Assembly: GCA_036244855.1 (NCBI GenBank)
Contig: BQKZ01000922.1
Location: 55,359 to 119,358 of the forward strand
Direction of reading: 5' to 3'
DNA: 64,000 nt
DNA from: Temnopleurus reevesii
Taxonomy: Eukaryota > Echinodermata > Echinoidea > Temnopleuroida > Temnopleuridae
Position numbers and translations under genes: made by a program. A model generated the notes under the pieces. The model made no database searches and was not told the origin of the DNA. It worked only from the letters and a program-made list of their open reading frames with translations. Every line of letters begins with the position of its first letter. Position 1 is the first letter of the stretch. Positions 1 to 12,037 of this stretch are shown here, in pieces.

Positions 1-827
1 CCAAATGCAGCTGAGCTATTTGCCAAATGCAGCTGAGCTATTTGTTGTATGTGCCACAACTGTTGATAAAATCAAAGGACATGAAAAAGTAGAGAATAAT
101 TGTGGATCAAAACTATTAAGACGGAGACATATCAAAGGATGATAAAATGGAACCCTTTGCTTTCTTGCCAGGCAATTGGCAGTCTAGGAGAGAAGGAGAT
201 AAACAGCATAGAGCAATAAAATGACAAGACCCCATCTGTAAATATCTAGTTATTGAATGATAAATGCCATAAAATTAAAACTTAGTTATTTGTCACAATT
301 ATATTCGCTTAACAGGGATACAGAAATAAAGATAGGCACCACCCTGTGTGTAAGAGGGCTAAGAATGACCTAATGTAACTGTACTTTTATGTCTAGAGAT
401 TAAAAAAAATCAGCATTTCAGAATTCAGCATTGATCACAACAAATCAGTCAATATGCAAATCAAGTTTATAATGAAATATGGTTGCTCCTATACTGTCAT
501 CAAAACTTGCATGTAGCTTGTTTGATTTTTCCTGCTTTATTCCACTTCTATCATATTTAGAATTTTCTTGAAAATAAATTGAAAGAATGACCTTCCAGTG
601 ATGAATTCATACAGACCCACAAAAAGTTAAAGAGGAATAGAAATGAATCTATCAATTAAAATGATTACTGAAAGAAAATACCTGCTTCATAGATCAGAAA
701 TTTAAAAAAAAAAGATAAATAATTCAGATTTCATGAGCATGAATTGAGTTACAGATAATAGCCATCATACATTTGTTTATTTAGTCACTTATCTATCTTA
801 TTTTCACAGGGTAGATCCTTTTAATAC
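1..827. other. Intron or downstream DNA of TMEM163-like gene
   Basis: No coding exon recognised. Positions 1-44 hold two perfect copies of a 22-base unit (begins ccaaatgcagctgagc). The rest is AT-rich unique-looking sequence. Confidence 0.5.
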
Positions 828-985
828 AAAGCTTAGATTACCAATGATTAGAAGGCCAATGACCGATACCCAAGATACTGTTAATGAGCATGAATTGAGT
901 TACTGGTAAAAAGCTGTCATGCATAATAAAGCTCAGAATACCAATGATAAGAAGACCAATAACCGATGCCCAAGATACAGTTAAT
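828..985 (-). repeat. Two degenerate tandem copies of the 3' half of exon 1084-1206
   Basis: Segments 828-885 and 928-985 repeat, with a few changes, the roughly 56 bases at 1085-1142 that encode the membrane helix. The intervening motif gagcatgaattgagttac also recurs near 735, 890 and 985. Neither copy keeps the GT donor (the sites read TTTGTATT and TTTATTAT on the minus strand), so they are probably not spliced exons. Confidence 0.7.
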
Positions 986-1083
986 GAGCATGAATTAAGT
1001 TACCGGTAAACAGCTTTTATACATCACACTGATGAATCTATTTAGTCATTTATCTGTTTTATTTTCAAAGGGTAGCTCCTTAC

Positions 1084-1206
1084 CAAAGCTTAGAATACCA
1101 ATGATAAGAAGACCAATGACCGATGCCCAAGATACAGTTAATGCAGCAGAGCGCCATCTTGAGGTGGCCCTCATCGTCAAGGAGTCAGCATCTCCGTCAA
1201 GTAAAA
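1084..1206 (-). CDS. TMEM163-like, second coding exon (first membrane helix)
   Basis: This 123-base exon has acceptor ATATAG before 1206 and donor GTAAGG after 1084. Read on the minus strand, the (GA)n microsatellite at 1218-1270 is a long CT tract directly upstream of the acceptor and can serve as the polypyrimidine tract. Phase 1 at both ends. Two decayed copies of its 3' half lie further left at 828-885 and 928-985. Confidence 0.6.
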
Positions 1207-1217
1207 CTATATTCAAT

Positions 1218-1264
<47 letters not shown>

Positions 1265-3566
1265 AAGAGAATCACAAAATTTGTTTGAATCATAACTCTT
1301 GACAAAAAGGATTATTTTAAGAGATTTTGAGAGAGATGGCGCTTTAGATAATTAACTACTTTGTGAGCTGCAGTAAAAGTATTACAATAATGCAGTTTTT
1401 CAATAGCAAAATTAAGCATGTTCATCATTTGTTTGAATAAAATTGATCAACAAATGGCTTAATTATCGCAAAATAAAAAGTGATAAAACGCGCCACGCTC
1501 CTCAACACAACATGCTTCACATACAAAATGAACGCAAACTCACACACTGCAGAGAATACCAACCATTCTGTGCCGGTCGCCCCCTGTACGATTCATTAAT
1601 AGAGCACCATTTGAATAACGGCTGATTGGCATTTTCGAAGTAAAATATCCCAGAATATATGCAAAACTCTGTTTCTAATTTTGTACACAGTGATATTGTC
1701 AGTATATCAGCTTGTTTCACATCAAGTTATGCATCCCGATCATTACAAATCTATAGCTTTTAGTTGTCCTATCAAAAATATAATTTCACTTACAAATGGG
1801 CATAATCAGCAGTGTATTCGTTATCATACTTGAACTTGAACAGGGACAAAAAGGTTTCAAAGATTGCTTGAAAGCAATCATCTTCCTCTTTCTCATTTCC
1901 CATATATATACTTTTTTCCATATTCTAGATATGCACCTGCTAACAGCTTACACCTTCAAAACAACAATCAACGTTACTTCCGATTCAATCGTCCGAGTGA
2001 CATTTGATGAATTTACCTCTCTTTCAATCCCAGTCCGTCAGTATTTACATAATTCATTGATTTCCCGGCTCCAATCTTACAGTCAACTAAATATTTACTC
2101 AACTTTAGCACAGATGTGCAAATGAGCAAATGTGTGGATTCTGGCAATTTATTTCTAATTCTAATATTTTTTTCTTTAAAGAGGATCACATTACAATGTC
2201 TTATAAACTAAGTATTGCATTAAATGTTTTAATGAGAGACAGAAAAACATGATAAGATCACCTAAATATACTTATTGTGTGTATTATATCTACAGTTTTT
2301 TCTTCAAATTTTTATTTTTACATTTACTAAGAAACATAAGATGATCAATCAAAAATTATTTTCAAATCATTTTTCTAACAGAGGATCAGATTACAATGTC
2401 TTATAAACTCAGTAATGCATTAAACATTTTTATGAGGGACTGAGAAACATTACACAATCAATTAACGATCATGTTGTGTATGATATCTACAGTTTTTTAT
2501 TTTCAATTTTTCGATTGTTACTTTTATTGAGAAACATGAGACGAACAATTTAAAATAATGGTTTGAATGATATCTGTAGTTTCCTTTGTTCAGATATCCA
2601 GTACAAGGCCAATTTCATGTGCTGGTTATTACCATTACTCATCTTTTGTATGCCCTTTGACTATTTACAAACTCTTCTTTATATTTTCTGGTCTGCCTAA
2701 CTCACTGAAAGGTCAGACAATCATGTCATCACAGTTTATTTGCTAGAATACTTCAAAATCCACATTACTAATTACTCCTGCACTTAGAAAGCTAAGTTCA
2801 ATCCAAATTGATGACAAGAAATGCAGTATGTTAAACACCAACCAGCTTATCAGACTGAAAATGAATGACATTTCTCAAAATAAAGATAGGAAAGAAAAGC
2901 CATTTGCATAAGAGTATGTATAAGTTTTATCTTGCAAATAACAACTACATGTAGCCCTTCCCTGTGTCACAACATGAATCACAAAAGAATAATTTTGTTA
3001 TATCAACAAATATTGTTTACAGAAAAATATTTTCATTATCATACCATGCTGTACTCATGTTATGAGAAATAGTTATTTTGTAACCAATAATTTTGTTTAT
3101 ATACAGTACCTTTAATTTATGTGACTTGCATGATATTTAAAGAAAATAAGAAATGGCCGTAAAAAAACAGTGAAAATATCAGGTCTCAATGATGAAAATA
3201 ATACCTCTCCACCATTGCATTTTCATCTTGGTTGGGCAGTTTTTTAAAAAAAATTTGATTTATAAGAATGCTAATATATATAATAACCTTGGAGGACTAT
3301 GTACCTGTATGATGATAACTAACTTTCTGTCATTGCCCTCCGCAGGATAGTTGGAATTAAAGGGTCAATAACTTACTTTCTGTCATAGCAGTATTCTTGG
3401 GTTCCTTGGGACATCCTTCCTCCCCCTGTCCATCTCCATCACCCTGCCTCTCTGCATCCCATTCACAGGCTGTGTAGTTCTGAGAAGGATATTTGGAATT
3501 AAAGGGCATGTGTTCCAGAACTAAAGCTTCTGGTAGGTTCTTCTTGTCTTCCTCATTATTGTTCAT
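1084..3566 (-). CDS. TMEM163-like membrane protein, 5' part only (2 exons, 3' end off window)
   Basis: Two minus-strand exons join in frame: 3377-3566 (ATG at 3566, 63 codons plus one base) and 1084-1206 (phase 1 in, phase 1 out). Seen: the first exon gives an acidic, soluble N-terminus (starts MNNNEEDKKNLPEAL). The second gives a short acidic stretch (LLDGDADSLTMRA), a basic patch (TSRWRSAA) and one hydrophobic segment at about residues 84-104 (contains LTVSWASVIGLLIIG). Family knowledge: an acidic N-terminus, an arginine/lysine patch and a first membrane helix containing 'VSW' are the layout of TMEM163, a zinc transporter of the cation-diffusion-facilitator superfamily found on vesicle and plasma membranes. 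The remaining helices must lie left of position 1; I see none in 1-1083. Inference only: another small multi-pass protein is possible. Confidence 0.55.
1218..1270. repeat. (GA)n microsatellite
   Basis: Almost uninterrupted GA dinucleotides. On the minus strand it is a CT tract upstream of the acceptor of exon 1084-1206. Confidence 0.95.
2181..2567. repeat. Imperfect tandem duplication, period about 200 bases
   Basis: The unit beginning gaggatcacattacaatg at 2181 recurs at 2381 with substitutions and small indels, sharing successive blocks (cttataaact, tatctacagtttttt, gagaaacatgag). It lies in the intron between the two TMEM163-like exons, whose remaining sequence shows nothing else. Confidence 0.75.
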
Positions 3567-3609
3567 GATGCTTGATGGTTTCCTTTAAGCTCACTCACTG
3601 AAGAAAAAT
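3377..3609 (-). CDS. TMEM163-like, first coding exon
   Basis: The exon runs from a strong acceptor (T-rich tract then ACAG, exon start 3609) to a consensus donor GTAAGT directly after 3377. CDS is 3377-3566; 3567-3609 is 5' UTR. The ATG at 3566 is the first in frame with the exon. It ends in phase 1 (one base, A, carried over), which matches the next exon. Confidence 0.65.
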
Positions 3610-4297
3610 CTGTAAAAAAAGGAAAAAGATAGAAATTAACGGCATTGCTAAGATTTTTATCAACCCCCCAAATAAATGGAAAAAGGAGAGTGAAAAAAAA
3701 AACACTAAAAAAAGTTTCAAATTTTTTTCCACTGGGGAAGGGAAGAGTAAAGAACGGCCTCAGCTAATGACAAGCAAAAAAAAACAGGCATCTGGAAAGG
3801 CATTACTCACTGTTGCTGTCTCTTTCAGGGCCAACAAAATTTTACATATCAACAGAAACAACTGTCTACACAATAGATAACATGGACCTTATAATTATAA
3901 TAAAATTTACCATTCCTTGAAATTGCAGTAGCAAAGAGTAAAACATATAGCATTTCCTTCCTATTTGCCGAAGTCAATAAAAACCTGATCACTGCTCTAC
4001 TGCGTTCTTTGATTACACAAAGCTGATGAACAGAATATTATTATTGAACAATTACAGCTGTTTACCCTCAACCTGAGCTGGAGCAATATGTACCAGCTGT
4101 TTCAACGAATGTGTGAATTTCACATCATTAATCATTATATAACCAATGTAGCTGGTTTTTATCAGACATTAAAGGAAGTAAATGATTTGCATAAACTGTA
4201 TCAATATTTATGAGGAATATCTAGAACACTTCACTCATCAAATATGAGTTATTGGTTTCTATGGGATGTGAGAGTGTGGGTGGAGTGTGCCTGTGTG

Positions 4298-4337
<40 letters not shown>

Positions 4338-6994
4338 GTGTGTGTGTGTGTGTGTGATTTGTGTTTGGGATGAGGTTTACATGTTGATATAAAGAACTGA
4401 CCGAGAAGTCTGCCAGCAAGACACAATTTTATATTTTGCAGCTAGTATTGTTTAGATATAATTACTAAATATCAAATTTGATTCTAGTTTGTTGCAGTTG
4501 TCTCACAATTTTTTTTCACTAGAATCATTATAATCAAAGCTCTGTGAATGTAATTGTGAACTATGAAAGTGATAATCTTTTTCTTTAGATTTTGCCCATT
4601 CTGAAAATGGCATTAACACTCTTCACAATATTTACCCAAATAGTACTTTGACACAGTTTAACTCATTCCACGTTTTCTTCGCATCAATGAACATCCGTTG
4701 GCCTGTTTTCTTCGCATTTTTGCACAGAGTTCCCATACAAACATGTACACTCCCTAAACAATACAACACACAGGGGGTTTACGGGTGAACACACAAAGAG
4801 TTAATGGGCAAGATCTTATGCCTCCGTTTTACTCATCCTGGTTAAAAAGAAACTAGAAAATACCTTAGATATAAAAATCTGAACCTATAATTTGATATCT
4901 ACATAAGCTCCTTTCAGCCATAAATCTTGGGCATTGCAAAAAATCACATATTACATAATTGCCTTTGACTAGCATAATATCAGCCATTCAATGTACCTTC
5001 AGAATTCCTATTTTCTATTTATAAAAAAAAAAAGACCCTGACTTGCATTTTTATGTCACAGCTGGACATTCTCATCTCTCAAAACAGAAACTGAAAAAAA
5101 AAATAATGAAACAATTAATCAAACCTATCTTGGTTCTTTACAAAGTATTCACTGAATGTATTCATAACATGGTGATAAATTCTTTAAAATCATTAATTTT
5201 CGACATATTGTCCTGAGTCTACAAATAAATTTGTATCCCTCTGTTGTGAGTAAAATATTGAATGAATGAATGAATGAATGAAAGAAATTTATTACCAAAA
5301 ATTGTATACAATTAAATACAAACATGTATATATCACAATACATTGGTAAAAGGACACCAAGAAATAGCAAAACTGCTAGTATATTACAATCATAATGATA
5401 AAATTCATACTTTAATATTGTTCAATACCAATCTAGTGATAATTCGTAACTTTAAAAATGATTAGCAATTCTTCAATGCAATTATTAGTGGTTTTTTCCA
5501 ACCACTTTCAAACCCAATCCCCTTATTTCATTTTCTGAAGAAAGAAACATTGATACACTAATTTATAAGAGAAGAAAATGAATCAGTTGAACAAGATATT
5601 AATGTGATGTGCAGAATGTCAGAAAAAGGAAAAGTGATCTACTAAAAAGGTTATAAGCCATTTTCTGGACAACTCTTTTAAAAATGGTCAGAAGCCAAGA
5701 GAGGTGTCATATTATTACTACACCATTTCAAGATTCAAGTTTTATTTACCTTTTTTCTTTACCATATTACAATTTTCAAATTGGGGTGTTACACTTCGAT
5801 AAACATAGTATGATCATTACAACATTGAAAGCTGACATTTTATCAAATAAAAATAAATCCCAGATACAATATCCTTGGTAACAAGCTTGTCATATTAGTA
5901 TCATTATCATTATTATTATCATTCCAATAATTATATTATATAGTATCTTAATATTGGGTAAAGAGGAGGACCATTGTGAACAAGGACAAACTTTGACAGC
6001 CTCTATTGATTTGCTAATATATCACATTTGCTTTTATTTTTGAGATTGAAAACCTATCCCAGATGAAGGTCCTTAGACCTCATCAAAAAGTCTTTACCGG
6101 TCTAAGTTTAGTCCCTATTCACAATATTTTACAGTGATAAGTAAATTGACAAACCTGATATGATAATTGACAGGATTCAGCATTATATCCCTCAGAGATG
6201 AAATTTCCACCTTAGATATTTCCATATGGTGTGTCCCTGCCTCCGGACATTAGTAAGCTCGGCATCCAGTGTTTACTGTAATAATAGATAATTAATTTGT
6301 AGAAAACATTCATGCGTCACAAATCTAGGCTCAATAATCTGGATTATCCCATACAATAGGAGACTAGACCTATTAGATAATGTTTCACCACAATGGAAAA
6401 GCAGAATTACGGCATGGCTTCCAAAAAAGTAGTGGCTCACAAATACATAAACATATGGAAATCTAACAGAGATACTGGTCTCCAGAAAATGATCAAATAT
6501 CATAAACACCCTCTCATTAATATAATATCAACTTCAATTAAAGCAAAAGACAAAACATGATGTCATACATATGAATAGATCTACACCATGACTGACTTCG
6601 TACCGTGCAGTGTTGGAAAATTGCTGGTATGTGCATGATTGTGGCATATGAAGTTCTAACTAATTTAGAATTATCTTCAGATTAGAAGGTACCCTCACAT
6701 AGGAATGACATGATGACCAAAGAATGAGTGGACAGTTTTGAACTTCTCCAAAGAATTACGTAAGGGGAACCATAGCTACTACTATGCTCAAGAGATTGAT
6801 TGATATTTCAATAGCAGAGTTCATCTATAAATCACAATTAAAAAGTGTGACAATGTTGCACAGTTAAAAGAATTAAAGAGTACAGTAATAATGTTTTGAA
6901 TTTGGGAAATGGAGTAAATGTAATGGTGCTGTTTCAAATTTGTCAATGCAAAGCCAATTTCTTGAAATTTTTTGCTACAAGTTTGAAGAAATCA
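3610..6994. other. Non-coding DNA, probable 5' intron
   Basis: No gene recognised. It contains a (TG)n run at 4299-4356 and a (GAAT)n tract at 5260-5283 followed by AT-rich sequence that looks like the 3' end of a non-LTR retroelement in minus orientation. If the candidate first exon at 13490 is real, this is intron 1 of the TMEM163-like gene. Confidence 0.5.
4299..4356. repeat. (TG)n microsatellite
   Basis: Near-perfect TG run with a single TGCG interruption. Confidence 0.95.
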
Positions 6995-7117
6995 GCCATT
7001 TGAATAGCAAAGTAAAATTTATGCTAAAAATTGTATTGCTGGATGAGAATACCATATTGTTATCTAGCATGGTAATTTATTCAAAATACAACTGTAATGT
7101 AAGTCAGAATTCTTTGC

Positions 7118-7211
7118 TAAAGCCCCAGTCACATACATGTAAAACTGTAGACTGAACAAAGACTTGTGTTGAATCATGTTGAATCAGGGGTCATGTGTGA
7201 TTGGGGCCTTA
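7118..7211. mobile_element. Palindromic MITE, family A (TAAGGCCCC termini)
   Basis: The left end taaagccccagtcaca and the reverse complement of the right end (taaggccccaatcaca) match as inverted termini. Internal sequence contains gaacaaag and gttgaatca, words shared with the other family members at 9514, 31108 and 42003. No coding capacity. Confidence 0.7.
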
Positions 7212-7424
7212 CCTGTTTTCGATATAAAAAAAAAAAAGGATTCAGAGGGGATCACTTGACCAGATCGTTCTGAGCTTTTATAGTGATAACAGTAAGGAGA
7301 GATTTCTGACATGTGCACAATGGGTTGAAGAATCTGCAAATTGGTGGCTACTTGAATACTGTAGTGTACAGGCCCCTTATCGGTGCTCATATCGCTGAAA
7401 GTTTTACACTCACTATTATTCAGC

Positions 7425-7612
7425 TTTAGCTGGATAATAGCACTCTACATTACAAGGAATTTCTTCCTGCCACCCAAATTTACCTCACCTGGGTAGAGCG
7501 CAGTACGATGAGAATACGTTTCGTGCTGAAGGAAATTAATACAATGGGTGGGTCTTGAACCTACGAAACTCTGGTTGAAAGGCGAGAGTCAGAACCATTA
7601 CACCACATTACA
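7425..7612 (-). mobile_element. tRNA-derived SINE
   Basis: On the minus strand there is an A-box-like stretch (tggtgtaatggttctgac), then a B-box-like stretch (cgtaggttcaagacc) about 35 bases on, followed by a SINE body containing a caggtgaggtaaatt word. It is not a functional tRNA: no acceptor stem or cloverleaf is seen. Confidence 0.65.
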
Positions 7613-9388
7613 TGGTATAGCTATGTTGGTTATTTTTACACTGTAATTCCAAGAGCCCTTGCATTTACAACGTATATATCACAAATAATCACAATTAGAA
7701 TCAATAATGTACATACAGTAATGATGCCTTACTGCCTCAGTGCAATTCTTAATAGATAAACAAATAAGGAATGGAAATATTGAAACATGATGGTTATAAT
7801 AATTAGATAATTTATATAGCGCAGATACTATATGGATATACTCTACTGCAGAACTTGAAATTGCAATTTATTGGGAAATTTCCTTTATGAGGTTCCTTAT
7901 GATTCAAGAGGTAGATTTACACCAGTATAATCAAAATTTACCTTCTATAGAAGAGCAAAAGAAAAAAAAACAAGATCAATCAAATAAGTTTGAAAAGGAT
8001 TGAAGTGCAAATGACATCATGTAAAACATGAAAGCTATAAAGACCAACAGTTCAGGAACTTGATAAAGTACCATCAGTTTATGCAATTGCTAAAGAACAT
8101 ACCAGTATAATTAGCTCAAAGTGACCTAGAGATTGAAAGTTTAATACCCATGCACAGTGAAACCAAAGACTAATTAGACTTTTTGTCTTCTTGCTTGGTT
8201 ATTGACCAGTGCAAAAGCAACAAAAAAAAAGTGATACAAATAAAAAATGAATGAAGAAATAAATATTAAGCAATAAGGTCATAATAAAGTCCTAATAAAA
8301 AAGCATAAAGTCTATTTAATCTTTTAAAGAAATTTACATGTCTTTATGAATATTGTAAGATCTAAAGTATACAGGGCTAATTGGAGAACAAAATTATTCA
8401 CTAAAAAGTTTAGGGTGGCTACCATGGTAAACAAGATCTTTTAAACATCACTACTGACTGGACCTAGAGTGACATTGTCACATAAGACTTCAAAATACTG
8501 GTGCCTGATGAATTATTTTTGTTTATAGAAGAATGACAATTATAATGAGCAATATAATTTCTATATCATATTTATCATATCACACAGTTGTAATTTTCTT
8601 CAGAAATATTGCAGAGAAAATTGCCATCCATCTGACCACAATACAGAGATGCCAACCTGTCCGGAATATGCATGAGATAAAAATTGAAATGTGAATAACT
8701 CAACAGCTGAACAAAAGTGAGACAAATCATGACACCAATAACATACACTCAGCCATTCAGCTGTAATGAAGGCCTTGAATTCATATTAAAATGAACCTTG
8801 TTGCTAGATTATGAAGTAGTTGGCATCTCCGCCCTTATGTCTCCAAAAAGCTGTGCATTTATAGCTTACCTAAAACATGATGGAAACAACACCATGTAGA
8901 GTGGCGAAATGAACTAAACGGTAACAATCAAGCCAACTTCTTCCCTCGCGATCTCAATATTTGGTGAAAGCAAGGGACCCTCTTGCTCCACAACCTTATC
9001 CGTGAGAACCCGGCGAGAATATTAGAAAATGATAAACCCCAGTATTGACCACACATCTTTTGTTCCACACCACCCGTTCTAGTCAGACCCCTACTCCAGG
9101 GGCTCAACACGATGTTCTCCTTTTGTCTCAATTATGGATTTTCTGTTGCATACACCCTAAGGCATTTCAGCGGTACTTTAACTTCATTGATTACACCCTA
9201 AGGGAAAGTTAGTGTCTATTTTACCTACACTTTATGACATAATAGGGGAATGTGTATTGTATTGGGATTAGTGCTATTGTCACGAATGGTCATAAATTGA
9301 CAAGATTATTTTTTGTGCTAAATATATTTGAATTGACATGTAAAAATGCGTACATTAATGTTTAGATAACAAATTGATTATTAGGACA

Positions 9389-9389
9389 N
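9389..9389. other. Single N, contig join
   Basis: One undetermined base exactly between two near-identical tandem units. Confidence 0.95.
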
Positions 9390-9513
9390 GCCATTTGAAT
9401 AGCAAAGTAAAATTTATGCTAAAAATTGTATTGCTGGGTGAGAATACCATATTGTAATCTGGTATGGTAATTTTATTCAGAACACAACTGTAATGAAAGT
9501 CAGAATTTCTTGC

Positions 9514-9601
9514 TAAAGCCCCAGTCACATAGAACTGTTGACTGAACAAAGAGTTGTGTTGAATCGTGTTTAATCAGGGGTCATGTGTGACTGGGGCCTT
9601 A
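9514..9601. mobile_element. Palindromic MITE, family A (same insertion as 7118)
   Basis: Counterpart of 7118-7211 in tandem unit 2, with a slightly shorter centre. Terminal inverted repeats begin taaagccccagtcaca. Confidence 0.7.
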
Positions 9602-9698
9602 CTTGTTTTCGATATAAAACTCAGGAGAATATATTCAGAGGGGGATCACTTGACCAGATTGTTCTGAGCTTTTATAGTGATAACAGAAAGGAGAGATT

Positions 9699-10005
9699 CA
9701 ATTCAATTCAATTCAATTCAATTCAATGTTTATTAAAATATATCATAGCAGCCAGGAGGCTGAATTGTGACATATCATACAATCAAAACGACATTTAAAA
9801 TACATAACAACAGTTATTAGAATAGCTATCAACATGTTCCAATGAGGAACTAAACTGAAAGTTGTCCTGCTGGATCTATGTTGTATAAACTCACATCAGT
9901 CCAAATGTGATAGCAGGATAGTGGTAGGATACTTGTAAATAAATATATTCAAATACTTGGAGCAGAAAAAAAACCTGGCGGCCAGTTAGGCGCACAACAA
10001 TTTTT
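9699..10005 (-). mobile_element. Short retroelement insertion present in only one tandem unit
   Basis: The insertion is flanked by GAGATT at 9693-9698 and 10006-10011, a likely target-site duplication. Unit 1 has a single GAGATT at the matching place. A (CAATT)n run at one end, read as (AATTG)n on the minus strand, looks like the 3' tail of a non-LTR or SINE-like element. No ORF of note. Confidence 0.65.
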
Positions 10006-10127
10006 GAGATTACTGACTTGTGCACAATGGGTTGAAGAATCTGCTGCAAATTGGTGGCTGCTTGAATACTGTAGCGCACCCTTATCGGTGCTCATGTCGC
10101 TGAAAGTTTTACACTCATTATCATTCA

Positions 10128-10318
10128 GCTTTAGCTGGATAATTATAGCGCTCTACATTACAAGGAATTTCTTCCTGCCACCCCAATTTACCTCACCTGG
10201 GTAGAGCGCAGCACAATGAGAATAAGTTTTGTGCTGAAGGAAATTAACACAATGTGTGGGTCTCGAACCTACGAACCTCTGGTTGAAAGGCGAGAGTCAG
10301 AACCATTACACCACATCA
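10128..10318 (-). mobile_element. tRNA-derived SINE (same insertion as 7425)
   Basis: Counterpart of 7425-7612 in tandem unit 2, with a better B-box (cgtaggttcgagacc on the minus strand). Confidence 0.65.
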
Positions 10319-12037
10319 CATGGTATAGCTAAGTTGGTAATTTTTACACTCTAATTCCAACAGCCCTTGCATTTACAACGTATATATCACAAATAATCAC
10401 AATTAGAATCAATAATGTACATACAGTAATGATGCCTTACTGCCTAAGTGCAATTCTTAATAGATAAACAAATAAGGAATGGAAATATTGAAACATGATG
10501 GTTATTGCAGTTGAAATCGCAATTTATAGGGAAATTTCCTCTATGAGGTTCCTTATGATTCAAGAGGTAGATTTACACCAGTATAATCAAAATTTACCTT
10601 CTATAGAAGAGCAAAAGAAAGAAACACAACACAAGATCCAGCAAATAAGTTTGAAAAGGATTGAAGTGCAAATGACATCATGTAAAACATGAAAGCTATA
10701 AAGACCAACAGTTCAGGAACTTGATAAAGTACCATCAGTTTATGCAATTGCTAAAGAACATACCAGTATAATTAGCTCAAAGTGACCTAGAGATTGAAAG
10801 TTTAATACCCATGCACAGTGAAACCAAAGACTAATTAGACTTTTTGTCTTCTTGCTTGGTTATTGACCAGTGCAAAAGCAACAAAAAAAAAGTGATACAA
10901 ATAAAAAATGAATGAAGAAATAAATATTAAGCAATAAGGTAATAATAAAATCCTAATCAAAAAGCATAAAGTCTATTTAATCTTTCAAAGAAATACATGT
11001 CTTTATGAATATTGTAAGATCTAAAGTATACAGGGCTAATTGGAGAACAAAATTATTCACTAAAAAGTTTAGGGTGGCTACCATGGTAAACAAGATCTTT
11101 TAAACATCACTACTGACTGGACCTAGAGTGACATTGTCACATAAGACTTCAAAATACTGGTGCCTGATGAATTATTTTTGTTTATAGAAGAATGACAATT
11201 ATAATGAGCAATATAATTTCTATATCATATTTATCATATCACACAGTTGTAATTTTCTTCAGAAATATTGCAGAGAAAATTGCCATCCATCTGACCACAA
11301 TACAGAGATGCCAACCTGTCCGGAATATGCATGAGATAAAAATTGAAATGTGAATAACTCAACAGCTGAACAAAAGTGAGACAAATCATGACACCAATAA
11401 CAAACACTCAGCTGTAATGAAGGCCTTGAATTCATATTAAAATGAACCTTGTTGCTAGATTATGAAGTAGTTGGCATCTCCGCCCTTATGTCTCCAAAAA
11501 GCTGTGCATTTATAGCTTACCTAAAACATGATGGAAACAACACCATGTAGAGTGGCGAAATGAACTAAACGGTAACAATCAAGCCAACTTCTTCCCTCGC
11601 GATCTCAATATTTGGTGAAAGCAAGGGACCCTCTTGCTCCACAACCTTATCCGTGAGAACCCGGCGAGAATATTAGAAGATGATAAACCCCAGTATTGAC
11701 CACACATCTTTTGTTCCACACCACCCGTTCTAGTCAGACCCCTACTCCAGGGGCTCAACACGATGTTCTCCTTTTGTCTCAATTATGGATTTTCTGTTGC
11801 ATACACCCTAAGGCATTTCAGCGGTACTTTAACTTCATTGATTACACCCTAAGGGTAAGTTAGTGTCTATTTTACCTACACTTTATGACATAATAGGGGA
11901 AGATGTATTGTTCTGGGATTAGTGCTATTGTCAAGAATAGTCATAAATTGACAAGATTATTTTTGTGCTTCAATATATTTGAATTAACATGTAAAAATCG
12001 GTACATTAATGTTTAGATAACAAATTGATTATTAGGA

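Larger units (their letters stand above)
6995..9388. repeat. Tandem unit 1 of pair joined by N at 9389
   Basis: Begins gccatttgaatagcaaag and ends ttattaggaca directly before the N. Nearly base-for-base repeated at 9390-12037. Includes a palindromic element (7118-7211) and a tRNA-derived SINE (about 7425-7612). No protein-coding gene recognised. Confidence 0.9.
9390..12037. repeat. Tandem unit 2 of pair joined by N at 9389
   Basis: Starts directly after the N with the same words as 6995 and ends ttattaggacga. By eye it is near identical to unit 1 over long stretches. The main difference is a 307-base insertion at 9699-10005. The structure suits two alleles of one locus placed in series. Confidence 0.9.

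Noticed and set aside
1796..2125. 109-codon open frame on the plus strand
   Set aside because: Composition resembles translated AT-rich intron; no family resemblance and no neighbouring exons in that orientation.
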